Origin: Bacillota bacterium
GTDB taxonomy: Bacteria > Bacillota > Clostridia > Peptostreptococcales > Anaerovoracaceae
Reading direction: 5' to 3'
Assembly (NCBI GenBank): GCA_017432345.1
Contig: JAFRJI010000011.1
Coordinates: forward strand, 1 to 44,819
Length of the DNA stretch: 44,819 nucleotides
Under the pieces are notes generated by a model that made no database searches, was not told the DNA's origin, and was given only the letters and a program-made list of their open reading frames with translations. Of this stretch, positions 1 to 8,477 are shown piece by piece (positions within the stretch are counted from its first letter, which is position 1; every line of letters begins with the position of its first letter). Position numbers and translations under genes: made by a program.

Positions 1-6
1 AGGTAT

Positions 7-95
7 TGGTACCGGCGACCGGGGTCGAACCGGTACGGGTATCACTACCCACGGGATTTTAAGTCCCGGGCGTCTGCCTATTCCGCCACGCCGGC
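7..95 (-). tRNA. tRNA-Leu (anticodon UAA)
   Basis: The minus strand folds as a long-variable-arm tRNA of 89 nt including an encoded CCA. The acceptor arms GCCGGCG and CGCCGGT pair, with a G-U at the first pair, followed by discriminator A and CCA. The anticodon loop CTTAAAA gives UAA, and the T arm contains GGTTCGACCCC. The D arm begins GTGGCGGAAT as in bacterial leucine tRNAs. It is the second tRNA of a pair transcribed from the promoter at 251-279. Confidence 0.95.
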
Positions 96-103
96 ACGTC
101 TTG

Positions 104-139
104 ATAAAATCTGAAGTCCTAATGGCAGGACTTCAGATT
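104..139 (-). terminator. 13-bp hairpin between the two tRNA genes
   Basis: AATCTGAAGTCCT and AGGACTTCAGATT form a perfect 13-bp stem with a 6-nt loop in the 49 bases between tRNA-Asn and tRNA-Leu. On the minus strand the stem is followed by a short TTTTAT. It could be a weak intrinsic terminator reducing tRNA-Leu expression, or a processing hairpin in a dicistronic precursor. The T tract is short, so termination is uncertain. Confidence 0.5.
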
Positions 140-144
140 CTAGA

Positions 145-219
145 TGGCTCCGAGGGTGGGGCTCGAACCCACAACCTACCGGTTAACAGCCGGTTGCTCT
201 ACCATTGAGCTACCTCGGA
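145..219 (-). tRNA. tRNA-Asn (anticodon GUU)
   Basis: The minus strand gives a 75-nt cloverleaf with encoded CCA. TCCGAGG pairs with CCTCGGA in the acceptor stem, the discriminator is G, the anticodon loop CTGTTAA reads GUU, and the T arm has GGTTCGAGCCC. It lies directly downstream of a consensus promoter and is the first gene of the tRNA pair. Confidence 0.96.
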
Positions 220-250
220 ATATTATGTTTTGTCCCGTGCGACAAGCAGT

Positions 251-279
251 ATTATACATATATTGCCGCAAATTGTCAA
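251..279 (-). promoter_or_regulatory. Consensus promoter of the tRNA-Asn/tRNA-Leu unit
   Basis: On the minus strand a perfect -35 TTGACA (274-279) and a perfect -10 TATAAT (251-256) are separated by exactly 17 bases. The start would fall near 244, about 25 bases upstream of tRNA-Asn, which suits a strong stable-RNA promoter. Confidence 0.85.
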
Positions 280-351
280 CACGTTTTCCAGCAAAAACTC
301 TGTCCCTGAAGGACTTCAGACACTCTTTCAAAACACATATCCGGAACGCAT

Positions 352-393
352 AAAAAAACCACCTGGACAGTGATTTCTCATCCATCCAGGTGG
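352..393 (-). terminator. Rho-independent terminator of the L,D-transpeptidase run
   Basis: CCACCTGGA (359-367) and TCCAGGTGG (385-393) form a 9-bp stem. On the minus strand the stem is followed by seven T residues (352-358). It lies 10 bases past the transpeptidase stop and closes the gene run that starts near 12.8 kb. Confidence 0.85.
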
Positions 394-402
394 AAACTTT
401 TG

Positions 403-1458
403 TTACATACCAGCCGGCTCGGTCGGATCCGTGACGACATCAGAGCCATCCGTTCCATCGAGGTCGCCCGAACCAGTCGGATCGGTCGTTTCGACAGGCC
501 CGGTAGTCTCGCTCGTATCGGTCTGATCGGTCTGGTCGGTCGGATCCGTCGGATCGGTCGGTTCCGTCGGCGGTTCAGGCTGCGGCAATACGGTCAGCTT
601 GAACGTCTTCACTTTCTTCGGCCCGCAGTACTTGTCGTAGCAGGTGTATTTGATACGGTACTTGCCCGGCTTCTTTGTGTTGATTTTTTTCTTTTCCAGC
701 TTGACGAACTTTTCCGCGCCTTCGGCCTTGTACATTACCTTCGCCACCTTCACCTTCGATGTCAGGTTCTGACGCGTGTATTTGCTCTTCGCGGTAACGC
801 CTTTTTTGATCTTGAATTTGGCCCCGTATTTTATGGTGTCCTTCTTCTTGATCTTGATGGTCGGGCCCTTCAGCTTGAAGTGTTTGCTATCACCCTGCGG
901 ATCCGTTGGATCCCATCCGGTCGAGCCACTTCCTGCCATCTTTACTCTTTTCGGTTTTCCGAGCGGTCCCGCCTTGCTGCTTTTGTAGGTGGTGACCTTC
1001 GTGCCCCAGGAGCAGTTCTCATAGACCCACTTGGCGTCCATGACTGCCATCCGCACGCAGCCGTGGGAGGCTACGCTGCCCAGCTTGTTGTAGGCGCTCC
1101 GGATACAGGAACTGTTGACCCCGTATTTCGAGTAGATGTCGGAATGGAACAGGTAGTTCCCGTTGAACTGGGTGACATACTGCCCAGCCACGCTCTTGAA
1201 CTGTACCCAGCGCCATTTTTTCTTGACGGAATACGTTCCGATCGGCGTCGGGGTCTCCGACTTGCCGCAGGAACAGAGCATGACCCTATACGGCTCCCAA
1301 TCGCCGTTTTTCAGCTTGTACACATTGACGACATTCCTCTGCACGTTGACCTTCAGCCAGTACGTGTCAGAAGCTGCGGATGTCTTTCCCGGCGTGATCG
1401 CAAAGACTGTAAAGCCCATGATCAGTACGGTCAGAATCGAAATGATTTTCCTCTTCAT
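403..1458 (-). CDS. Secreted L,D-transpeptidase (YkuD) with Ig-like domain and Thr/Asp/Pro tail
   Basis: Predicted to form 3-3 peptidoglycan cross-links or attach proteins outside the membrane. An N-terminal signal peptide (about residues 1-29, KRK then a hydrophobic core) precedes a YkuD domain with the conserved His105 in FHSD and the catalytic SHGCVRM motif, with Cys134. Residues about 187-291 look like a lysine-rich beta-sandwich (Ig-like) domain ending in TFKLTVLP. The last 60 residues are a low-complexity TDPTDPTDQT-type tail, possibly a wall-spanning or surface-exposed stalk; no LPXTG or membrane anchor follows. The start is supported by GGAGGTCTGCG directly before ATG. The gene is last in its run, 10 bases after the TPR gene. 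The enzyme family is clear; substrate and tail function are not. Confidence 0.9.
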   Translation of the reverse strand: MKRKIISILTVLIMGFTVFAITPGKTSAASDTYWLKVNVQRNVVNVYKLKNGDWEPYRVMLCSCGKSETPTPIGTYSVKKKWRWVQFKSVAGQYVTQFNGNYLFHSDIYSKYGVNSSCIRSAYNKLGSVASHGCVRMAVMDAKWVYENCSWGTKVTTYKSSKAGPLGKPKRVKMAGSGSTGWDPTDPQGDSKHFKLKGPTIKIKKKDTIKYGAKFKIKKGVTAKSKYTRQNLTSKVKVAKVMYKAEGAEKFVKLEKKKINTKKPGKYRIKYTCYDKYCGPKKVKTFKLTVLPQPEPPTEPTDPTDPTDQTDQTDTSETTGPVETTDPTGSGDLDGTDGSDVVTDPTEPAGM

Positions 1459-1468
1459 CGCAGACCTC

Positions 1469-2863
1469 CTACTTCTTCTTGGTCTTCATTACCTTCCGCA
1501 GACCCTTTCTCAGGCCGCTTCCATCCGAATCGACCGGAGCGATTGGTTCTTCCGGATCTGCCGCTTCATCCGCGCCCGTTCCTTCTCCATCAGGCGCTTC
1601 GTCATCAGCCTCTTCTCCGGCGGCTGCTTCTTCCGGATGATCCTTTTCGTAATCTTCCACTTCGGCGGTATCGAAGCTTTCCGGATTTTCGATCGGCGCC
1701 GGCTCTTCCTCTTCGAGCTTTTTGTTCTCTTTCTGCGTCTCCTCGACAAGCTTCGCCCGCTCTTCCTCCAGCGCCGCTTCGATCAGCGCGATCTTTTCTT
1801 TGTATTTCTTGATGTTTGCGCGGTCTTCTTCCATCTCATAGATGGACAAAAGCTCCCGCATGGTCTCCAGATGACTGCCGTTCATCGTCAGCACTTTCTT
1901 GAATTCCGCCACAGCGTCCGGGATCCGGTCCGCCTGCACGTAGCCTCTCCCCAGATAATAATGCAAAGGCCACCAGTCGTTGAACTGGCTCTTCAGATAC
2001 GGTTCCAGGATCTCGATCCCCTCTTCGTACCTGCCGGCGCCAATCTTCAGGCACCCATCCTCAATGGCGACCGGATGCGCGATCTGCTGGATCCGTTTCG
2101 TGATCTCGCGGCGGTCCTTGCCATTGCGTCCGAACTTCAGGTAATTGCCCCAGGCTAGCTGCGCCTTGCCATACAGCCCCATATTCAGATAGGTGTATCC
2201 CAAATAGTAGTAGCCCATGGCGAACCGCGGATGGGTCTCCGTCAAGATTTCGAACCAGTCCAGCGCTTCTGCCTTGAACCGGCCGATATATTCTTCGTTC
2301 CGGCTGTTCTCATACATGACCCGGCAGGCTCTGGCGTAAGAATACATCGCGTGCATGTAATCGTACTTCATGCAAAGCGCCGCGCGGAAATGGATGCATG
2401 CGCTGTCCATCTCACCGCGTTCCGCGAAGTCTCTGCCTTCCTTCATCATGCCCTCGTACAACTTGTAGTTGTACAGCTTCTTCAGAATTTTGCAGTAGCT
2501 CTCGGTGTATTTGAAATGCGGATCGCAGCCCATGACCCAGGCCATATTTTCAGCCAGAACTAGGAAATCGATGCCGTGTCCGCCGGCAAATTCCTTGACT
2601 TCTTTTTTTCTGAGCGGAATCGGCACGCCCTTCATCAATTCGCCCGCTTTGTTGCTGGCGATGAATTCCGGCGAAAATTCCACGAAGACAAATTTGTTGA
2701 GGTACTTACGGAAGTACCTGCCGATGCGGTCTTCCCGAAGCTGGATGTCCACTTCTTCACGTGGCCGAATCACGGTCCTTGTAACGCCCATGGCCTGGAA
2801 AAAAGACATGTCCTCCTTCCCGTGAATCATCGGCTTATTTTCTTGTTTCTTTTTTCTTGCCAT
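1469..2863 (-). CDS. TPR-repeat protein with acidic C-terminal tail
   Basis: This 464-residue protein has no signal peptide, so it is probably cytoplasmic. An N-terminal region of about 130 residues is not recognised. It is followed by helical repeats (about 135-350) with TPR-like signatures such as GYYYLGYTYLNMGLYGKA and HYYLGRGYVQADRIPDAVAE. The remainder (about 350-464) is a charged coiled coil, then a very acidic stretch, then a short basic end (KVMKTKKK). TPR arrays bind protein partners, and nothing suggests an enzyme. It sits 8 bases after the radical SAM gene and 10 before the L,D-transpeptidase, so a role as a scaffold linked to wall synthesis is conceivable but unproven. Confidence 0.75.
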   Translation of the reverse strand: MARKKKQENKPMIHGKEDMSFFQAMGVTRTVIRPREEVDIQLREDRIGRYFRKYLNKFVFVEFSPEFIASNKAGELMKGVPIPLRKKEVKEFAGGHGIDFLVLAENMAWVMGCDPHFKYTESYCKILKKLYNYKLYEGMMKEGRDFAERGEMDSACIHFRAALCMKYDYMHAMYSYARACRVMYENSRNEEYIGRFKAEALDWFEILTETHPRFAMGYYYLGYTYLNMGLYGKAQLAWGNYLKFGRNGKDRREITKRIQQIAHPVAIEDGCLKIGAGRYEEGIEILEPYLKSQFNDWWPLHYYLGRGYVQADRIPDAVAEFKKVLTMNGSHLETMRELLSIYEMEEDRANIKKYKEKIALIEAALEEERAKLVEETQKENKKLEEEEPAPIENPESFDTAEVEDYEKDHPEEAAAGEEADDEAPDGEGTGADEAADPEEPIAPVDSDGSGLRKGLRKVMKTKKK

Positions 2864-2871
2864 AACTCCCC

Positions 2872-3744
2872 CTACAGCGCCCGGAAGCGCTCGTCCTTAA
2901 ACATATCGTGATTATCCATCGCTCTCCGTACGAGAGCCATCATTTTCTCTTTATCTCTCGGCAGATCACCGCGCAGCGACACGTAGTTCGACGCGTGGTT
3001 GCTGCGGAACACGCATCGTTTGGTGACGTTGGTGTTCTTCAGCATGAGCAGCGTTTCCGCCATGACTTCTTCCGCCGAAAGCAGCTTCATTTTCCCCGAT
3101 TCGATGTCCTTTGCCATCGGCACGATCGGGTCGATCATCAACGTCAGCAGCCCCACATAGGACGGCTCCATCTCGGAGATCATCGTGCCCGTCTGAATCG
3201 CGTGATCTTCCCATCCGTCTTTGCCCGCCAGACCGGATATAAACGTGACTGACGCCTGCATGCCGCTGGCTTCGATTTTCTTCACGCCGTCGATCAGCTG
3301 CTGCCGCGTCTCGCCCTTGTGGATGTCTTCGAGGACCTTGTCGCTGCCGGATTCCGCCCCGATGTAGACCATCGTAAGCCCGGCTTCGTACAGTTCCCGC
3401 ATCTCTTCGTCGGTCTTGCGCAGCACGTCCGTCGCTCTGCCGTACGTCGTCACCCGTTCGCATTCCGGAAAATTCTTCCGGATGAATTCCAGGATCGGCA
3501 TCAGCTTGCTGTTCTTGAGCGCCAGCGCGTCGCCGTCACAGAGGAAGATCCGCTCCACCCTGCGGTAATGGTCGCGGGCCCATTGCAGGTCCTCCAGTAC
3601 CTCTTCCAGACTGCGGATATGGAACTTCTTGTCCTTGTACATGCTACAGAACGTGCACTTGTTATGTGTACAGCCGACCGTGACCTGCACGAGCAGGCTG
3701 TATGCTTCGCTTGGCGGCCTGAAAATATTGCCTTCGTATCTCAT
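2872..3744 (-). CDS. Radical SAM protein with CX4CX2C cluster motif
   Basis: A 290-residue radical SAM enzyme that would use a [4Fe-4S] cluster to cleave S-adenosylmethionine. The cluster ligands are Cys25, Cys30 and Cys33 (GCTHNKCTFC), spaced CX4CX2C rather than the usual CX3CX2C. Downstream are features of the SAM barrel: a DGDALAL turn, YIGAESGSD and an ISGLAGKDGW segment. No B12 or auxiliary Fe-S domain is seen. It begins 18 bases after argS with a weak GCGGGG ribosome site and is followed 8 bases later by the TPR gene. The substrate cannot be told from sequence; this family is usually annotated only as radical SAM. Confidence 0.85.
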   Translation of the reverse strand: MRYEGNIFRPPSEAYSLLVQVTVGCTHNKCTFCSMYKDKKFHIRSLEEVLEDLQWARDHYRRVERIFLCDGDALALKNSKLMPILEFIRKNFPECERVTTYGRATDVLRKTDEEMRELYEAGLTMVYIGAESGSDKVLEDIHKGETRQQLIDGVKKIEASGMQASVTFISGLAGKDGWEDHAIQTGTMISEMEPSYVGLLTLMIDPIVPMAKDIESGKMKLLSAEEVMAETLLMLKNTNVTKRCVFRSNHASNYVSLRGDLPRDKEKMMALVRRAMDNHDMFKDERFRAL

Positions 3745-3762
3745 GTCAAAACCCCGCTGATG

Positions 3763-5481
3763 CTACATCTTCTCCGGCGCCTTCATGCAAAGCAGCTCCA
3801 GTCCGTTCCGGATCGCTGCTTTCGCTGCCAGCACCATCGCTACCTTCGCGACCTTTTCGTCCTCGTTATCCGTGAGGATGTGCTCATCGTGATAGAACTT
3901 ATTGAACGCCTGTGCGATATCGACGATGTGCCGCGTCACGATGGACGGTTCATACTTCTCGCCGGCTTCCAGAACGACGTCTGGGAAGGCGTACAAAAGC
4001 TTTGTCAGCGCATGTGCGCTTTCGCTGGTGATGTAAGACGGATCAAATCCGGCCTTGGCCTTTGCGACAATGTCATCGCCCGCGTTTCGCAGGATGCTGC
4101 AGGCTCTGGCGTGGGTGTACTGGACGTACGGACCAGTCTCGCCTTCGAAGTTGAGCACGTGCTCCCATGAGAACACGTAATCCTTGATGCGGTAATTGGA
4201 AAGTTCATTGAATACGACCGCGCCGATACCGACGGCTTTTGCGATCTCTTCGACCTTTTCCGGATCCGCATCCGGGTTCTTTTCTAAAATGATCTCTCTC
4301 GTCTTGTCGACCGCGCCGTTCAGCACGTCTTCCAGAAAGACGACACGGCCTTCTCTGGTGGACATAGTCCCGTCTTCCAGGCTGACCAGGCCGAACGGAA
4401 CGTGGACGCAGTCTCTCGCCCATTCGTAACCCATCATCTCCAGGATCTGGATCCACTGCTGGAAGTGCAGATTCTGCTGGGACGCGACGACGTAGATGTT
4501 CTTGTAGAAATCATACGTTTCCTTACGGTAGACGGACGCTGCGATGTCACGGGTGATGTACAGGGTCGATCCGTCGGACTTGGTGATCAGTGCCGGCGGC
4601 AGATTGTACTCGTCCAACCGCACGAGCTTGACTCCCTCGTCATCTTCCATAAGGCCCTTTTCTTCCAGTTCTTTGATAAAACGCGGCATCTTGTCGGAGT
4701 AGAAGCTCTCGCCGGCATAGGAATCGTAGGTGATGTCCAGCATGTCGTAAACGCGGTTGAATTCCTTCAAGGATTCATCCCGGAACCACTGCCACAGTTC
4801 CGTCTCTTCCGGTTCGCCGTTCTCCAGTTTCGTGAAGGTCGCTCTGGCTTCGTCTTCCAGACTCGGATCCTTCTCGGCCTCTTCGTGGAATTTTGTATAA
4901 TAGGACAGGAGCGTTTTGATCGGCTCGTCGATGACGTCCTGGCGGTTTCCCCAGTGACGGTAGGCAACGATCATCTTGCCGAACTGCGTTCCGTAATCGC
5001 CCAGATGGTTGATGCGGATCACCTTGAAACCGAGGAAATCGTAGATCTTTGCGATGGACGCGCCGATGACAGTGCTCCGGATGTGCCCGATGTGGAACGG
5101 CTTGGCGATGTTCGGGGATGAATATTCCACGACGACCGGACGACCTGCTCCAATCTCGCTTTTGCCGTAATCTTCGTCCTTCGCCACGACTTCGGTCACG
5201 ACTTCACGGGCGAATTCCTCTTTCGATATGAACATGTTCACATAGGCGTTGACCGGCTGGACTTGTTCGAACATCGGATCATCCTGAATCGCCTCAGCGA
5301 TGCCCTTCGCGATGATCGGAGGAGCCTTTCTCAGGACTCTCGCCAGCTTGAAACACGGGAACGCATAGTCTCCCATCTTGCTGTCGGCCGGCCGTTCGAT
5401 CATGTCCAGGATCTCCTCCCGTTCCAGCCCTTCTACCTGCGGTGCGATCAAATCTGCTATTTTTTCTACGTAGTTCAACAT
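3763..5481 (-). CDS. argS: Arginyl-tRNA synthetase
   Basis: Charges tRNA-Arg with arginine in the cytoplasm. It is a class I synthetase of 572 residues, normal for the family. An N-terminal Add-1-type domain precedes the HIGH motif (PFHIGHIRST, His130-Gly132-His133); the KMSKS-equivalent appears as TMSTREG, typical of ArgS. The C-terminal DALR anticodon-binding helices end at EKM. AAGGAG lies 8 bases before ATG. The gene follows mutS2 by 30 bases and precedes the radical SAM gene by 18, so it is probably co-transcribed. No T-box leader is visible in the short upstream gap. Confidence 0.97.
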   Translation of the reverse strand: MLNYVEKIADLIAPQVEGLEREEILDMIERPADSKMGDYAFPCFKLARVLRKAPPIIAKGIAEAIQDDPMFEQVQPVNAYVNMFISKEEFAREVVTEVVAKDEDYGKSEIGAGRPVVVEYSSPNIAKPFHIGHIRSTVIGASIAKIYDFLGFKVIRINHLGDYGTQFGKMIVAYRHWGNRQDVIDEPIKTLLSYYTKFHEEAEKDPSLEDEARATFTKLENGEPEETELWQWFRDESLKEFNRVYDMLDITYDSYAGESFYSDKMPRFIKELEEKGLMEDDEGVKLVRLDEYNLPPALITKSDGSTLYITRDIAASVYRKETYDFYKNIYVVASQQNLHFQQWIQILEMMGYEWARDCVHVPFGLVSLEDGTMSTREGRVVFLEDVLNGAVDKTREIILEKNPDADPEKVEEIAKAVGIGAVVFNELSNYRIKDYVFSWEHVLNFEGETGPYVQYTHARACSILRNAGDDIVAKAKAGFDPSYITSESAHALTKLLYAFPDVVLEAGEKYEPSIVTRHIVDIAQAFNKFYHDEHILTDNEDEKVAKVAMVLAAKAAIRNGLELLCMKAPEKM

Positions 5482-5511
5482 GGTTTCTGCTCCTTGTATT
5501 ATGAATAAAAT

Positions 5512-7875
5512 TTACTTAAATTTTACAACGGTTACGCCGTCTCCGCCTTCGCCGAAGCTGCCTCTGCGGTAATCCTTGACGTGTTTCAGGCTGCGCAGTC
5601 TGGAACGGATTCCCTTACTCAGGATCCCTTCCCCGCGGCCGTGGATGATCGTGACTTCCTGCAGGCCCGACATGAAGGCGTCGTCGATATATTTCTCCAC
5701 ATCCATCAGCGCATCGTCCAGATTTTTCCCGCGGACGTCGATGGAGGTGGATACGGTCTGTGATTTTTGCTTATAAATGCTTCCGTATTTGGACTTTTGC
5801 TTTGGGCTTTTGATCGGATTGTCAATTAACATAATATCCGTTACGTTCACCACGATCTTCATGGCCCCGCATTGCACCTGAAGCTCTCCTTTTTCGTCCG
5901 GAAGCTCGATGACTTCGCCGTTTTGGCCGAGTGTCAGGATCTTGACCCGGTCTCCGAGCTTCAGTTTGTCCGGATCCACCGGATCGCTGTTGGTCTCGCG
6001 CTTGATCGTGCTGCGGTTCTTCTTCTCGACGCTCTTGAGACGCCGCCTGCCCTCATCAAAGCGCTTGTTCCGCTCGCCGAGGCTCTCCAGCTTGGCGATT
6101 TCCTTCAGCTCTTCCCGGAAGTTGTCCGCAGTCTCCTTCGCCTCGTGGATGATCTCCCTCGCCTCTTCTCTGGCTCTGGCGATCTCTTTCTCCCTGCGCT
6201 CCTCCATCTTCTGGATGAGCTTGTCCATTTCTTCCTTCTGGCGTTTCAGTTCCAGACTGATGCGGGTCGCTTCTTCGCGCTCCTCCTCGGCCTTCTTCTT
6301 GTCCTCCTCGATGGTGGAGATGATATCTTCGAAGGCCAGATCGCCGCTGTCCAGCAGCCGCGCGGCGCGGGCAACGATGTTCTCCTCCAGCCCCAGTTTC
6401 TTGGATATCTCAAAGGCGTTGGATTTGCCCGGCAGCCCGATCACCAGACGGAAGGTCGGACTCAATGTATCGACATCGAACTCCATCGAGGCGTTCTCAA
6501 CGCCCTCTGTGGAGATCGCGTATTTTTTCAGTTCGGTATAGTGCGTCGTCGCGATGACGCTGGCGCCTCTGGCGGCCAGTTCCTCCAGGATCGAGATGGC
6601 CAGTGCGGCGCCTTCGGTCGGGTCGGTCCCCGCTCCCAGTTCGTCCAGCAGGATCAGGCACGCGTCGTTCGCTTCCCTCGTGATCTCGACGATGTTCGAC
6701 ATGTGGGATGAGAACGTGCTCAGACTCTGCTCGATGCTCTGTTCGTCGCCGATGTCGGCGAAAATGTGCTCATAGACGGGAACTTTGCTTCCCGGCGCCA
6801 CCGGGATGTGCAGCCCCGTCTGGGCCATCAGGCAAAGCAGCCCGGCCGTCTTCAGGGTGACGGTCTTGCCGCCGGTATTCGGCCCGGTGATGACCAGCGT
6901 CTTGTAGTTCTCGCCGATGGCCACATTGACCGGAACGACGGTCTTGCGGTCGATCAGCGGATGTGCCGCGCAGCGCAGGTCCAAAATTCCCTCTTCGTTG
7001 ATTTCCGGCTCCTCGCCGTCCATATCCATCGACAGCCGCCCTTTCGCCATGAACAGATCCAGCTGCAGCAGCAGTTTCTGGTTGTTGATCAGGTCGTGGC
7101 AGCACTCGGATACGAACTCCGAAAGCTCTGTCAGAATCCGGTTGATCTCGGTCTGCTCTTCCAGTTCCAGCTCCCGCAGTTCATTGTTCATGTTGACGAT
7201 GGTCTGCGGTTCGATGAACAGGGTCGCTCCGCTGCCGCTCTGGTCGTGGATGATGCCCGGCACCCGGTTTTTGTGTTCCTGTTTGACCGGGATAACGTAA
7301 CGGCCATTCCGGATGGTCACGATGGCATCCTGCAGCACGGTCCTCTCCGCGTTGAGGATCTGGTTCATCTTCGCCTTCAGCGCGTCACTCTGGCGCACCT
7401 GGGCGCGCCGGATGCGGCGCAGTTCCGCGCTGGCGTTATCGGACATTTCGTCCTCCGAAAGGATGCACCGGTCGATATCGCTGATCAGGTCTTTGTGAAC
7501 GACCAGGATCTCCGCTATGTCGTCGATGATCGGAAGCTCCGGCACGTCGTCACCCTTCAGGAACGTGAGGATTCGGTCTGCCGTCTTCTGATTGTAAAGC
7601 ACCTTCAGCAGCTGCGCCATGGTCAGCGTTCCGCCTTTCCGGGCGAAACCTACGATGCCCTCTATATCATAAAAACCACCGACTGGCAAAGGACCCTTGG
7701 CTCTGATGAGTCTTACCGCTTCTGTGGTTTCTTCCTGTCTTTCTCGTATTTCGCGGACATCATAAACAGGCTTCAGCTCTGAGATGACTTTTTTCGTCAT
7801 TTCAGAGCCCGCCTGCTGCTTTAGCATTTCAATTATTTTGCTGTATTCTAAAACATGTAAAGCCTTATCTGTCAT
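5512..7875 (-). CDS. mutS2: Endonuclease MutS2
   Basis: MutS2 is an ATPase with a C-terminal Smr nuclease domain, linked in Bacillota to limiting recombination and to ribosome rescue. The sequence has the MutS core and clamp, Walker A GPNTGGKT (331-338), Walker B with LILLDELGAGTDPTEG, a long charged coiled coil (about 515-620), a KOW-like linker, and the Smr domain (IDVRGKN then IIHGRGEG) at about 715-787. The length, 787, is typical. The ATG abuts the zapA stop with no gap, so translation is likely coupled. The pheT-zapA-mutS2 order is common in Clostridia. Confidence 0.96.
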   Translation of the reverse strand: MTDKALHVLEYSKIIEMLKQQAGSEMTKKVISELKPVYDVREIRERQEETTEAVRLIRAKGPLPVGGFYDIEGIVGFARKGGTLTMAQLLKVLYNQKTADRILTFLKGDDVPELPIIDDIAEILVVHKDLISDIDRCILSEDEMSDNASAELRRIRRAQVRQSDALKAKMNQILNAERTVLQDAIVTIRNGRYVIPVKQEHKNRVPGIIHDQSGSGATLFIEPQTIVNMNNELRELELEEQTEINRILTELSEFVSECCHDLINNQKLLLQLDLFMAKGRLSMDMDGEEPEINEEGILDLRCAAHPLIDRKTVVPVNVAIGENYKTLVITGPNTGGKTVTLKTAGLLCLMAQTGLHIPVAPGSKVPVYEHIFADIGDEQSIEQSLSTFSSHMSNIVEITREANDACLILLDELGAGTDPTEGAALAISILEELAARGASVIATTHYTELKKYAISTEGVENASMEFDVDTLSPTFRLVIGLPGKSNAFEISKKLGLEENIVARAARLLDSGDLAFEDIISTIEEDKKKAEEEREEATRISLELKRQKEEMDKLIQKMEERREKEIARAREEAREIIHEAKETADNFREELKEIAKLESLGERNKRFDEGRRRLKSVEKKNRSTIKRETNSDPVDPDKLKLGDRVKILTLGQNGEVIELPDEKGELQVQCGAMKIVVNVTDIMLIDNPIKSPKQKSKYGSIYKQKSQTVSTSIDVRGKNLDDALMDVEKYIDDAFMSGLQEVTIIHGRGEGILSKGIRSRLRSLKHVKDYRRGSFGEGGDGVTVVKFK

Positions 7876-8466
7876 TTAAAACTGTCCGAGCGACATCTGC
7901 TCGATGGAGTTCTCACTCTTCTGCCGTTCCAGTTCCTTCTTCAGCTGGAGGTTTTCCATCTGAAGGTCGAAGAAACTGTTTTCCAGCTCGCGGCACTTAT
8001 CTTCCACTTCTTTGATGACATCGTCCATTCCGCTCTGCATCTGGGCTTTCGCTGCCTCCGCGGCTTCCTTGAGACGGGCGATCTCGTTTTCCTTCTCTGC
8101 CAGCTGTCTCATGAGCTCATCCTTCTGGAGCACCATGGCCTGTGTCTCTTCTTTGTATTCCGCGTAGTTTTTCTTGCTCTCATCCCAAAGCTGCACATAG
8201 TGCTGCGCATCCTTTTCGAGCTGGGCGTTGAGGCGCTTCACTTCCTCAAGCTCCTTCGACATCTGGAACTGCTCACCGGTAATGTTGGCAGCTGCGAGGA
8301 TGGCCACATTGGATGGAGTCGCGCCTACCGCCTGCGCGGCGTCAGCGATCTCGTGCATCTTCATATCAACGTGGGCAGCCACCTGAATGATATCTTCTTT
8401 TGGCATATCTCCGGCGATAACGTATTCCTGACCGTAGATTTTGACTTTTACCTTGTTGTTTTCCAT
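7876..8466 (-). CDS. zapA: Cell division protein ZapA with long coiled-coil extension
   Basis: ZapA bundles FtsZ filaments at midcell. Residues 1-90 match the ZapA domain (KVKIYGQEYVIAGD, a VAAHVDMKM helix, NVAILAAANITGE). Residues about 70-190 form a long charged coiled coil, making the protein 196 residues against roughly 85-110 for a minimal ZapA. Extended ZapA proteins occur in Clostridia. GGAGAAGTTAGC precedes ATG just after the pheT stop, and the gene is joined end to end with mutS2. Its separation from ftsZ by pheST and an rRNA methyltransferase is usual for the group. Confidence 0.9.
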   Translation of the reverse strand: MENNKVKVKIYGQEYVIAGDMPKEDIIQVAAHVDMKMHEIADAAQAVGATPSNVAILAAANITGEQFQMSKELEEVKRLNAQLEKDAQHYVQLWDESKKNYAEYKEETQAMVLQKDELMRQLAEKENEIARLKEAAEAAKAQMQSGMDDVIKEVEDKCRELENSFFDLQMENLQLKKELERQKSENSIEQMSLGQF

Positions 8467-8477
8467 GCTAACTTCTC

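Noticed and set aside
370-1812. 480-codon open frame on the plus strand over the L,D-transpeptidase and TPR genes
   Set aside because: It lies opposite two genes with recognisable domains and ribosome sites, and its Arg/Leu/Pro-rich translation is typical of the antisense frame of GC-rich DNA.
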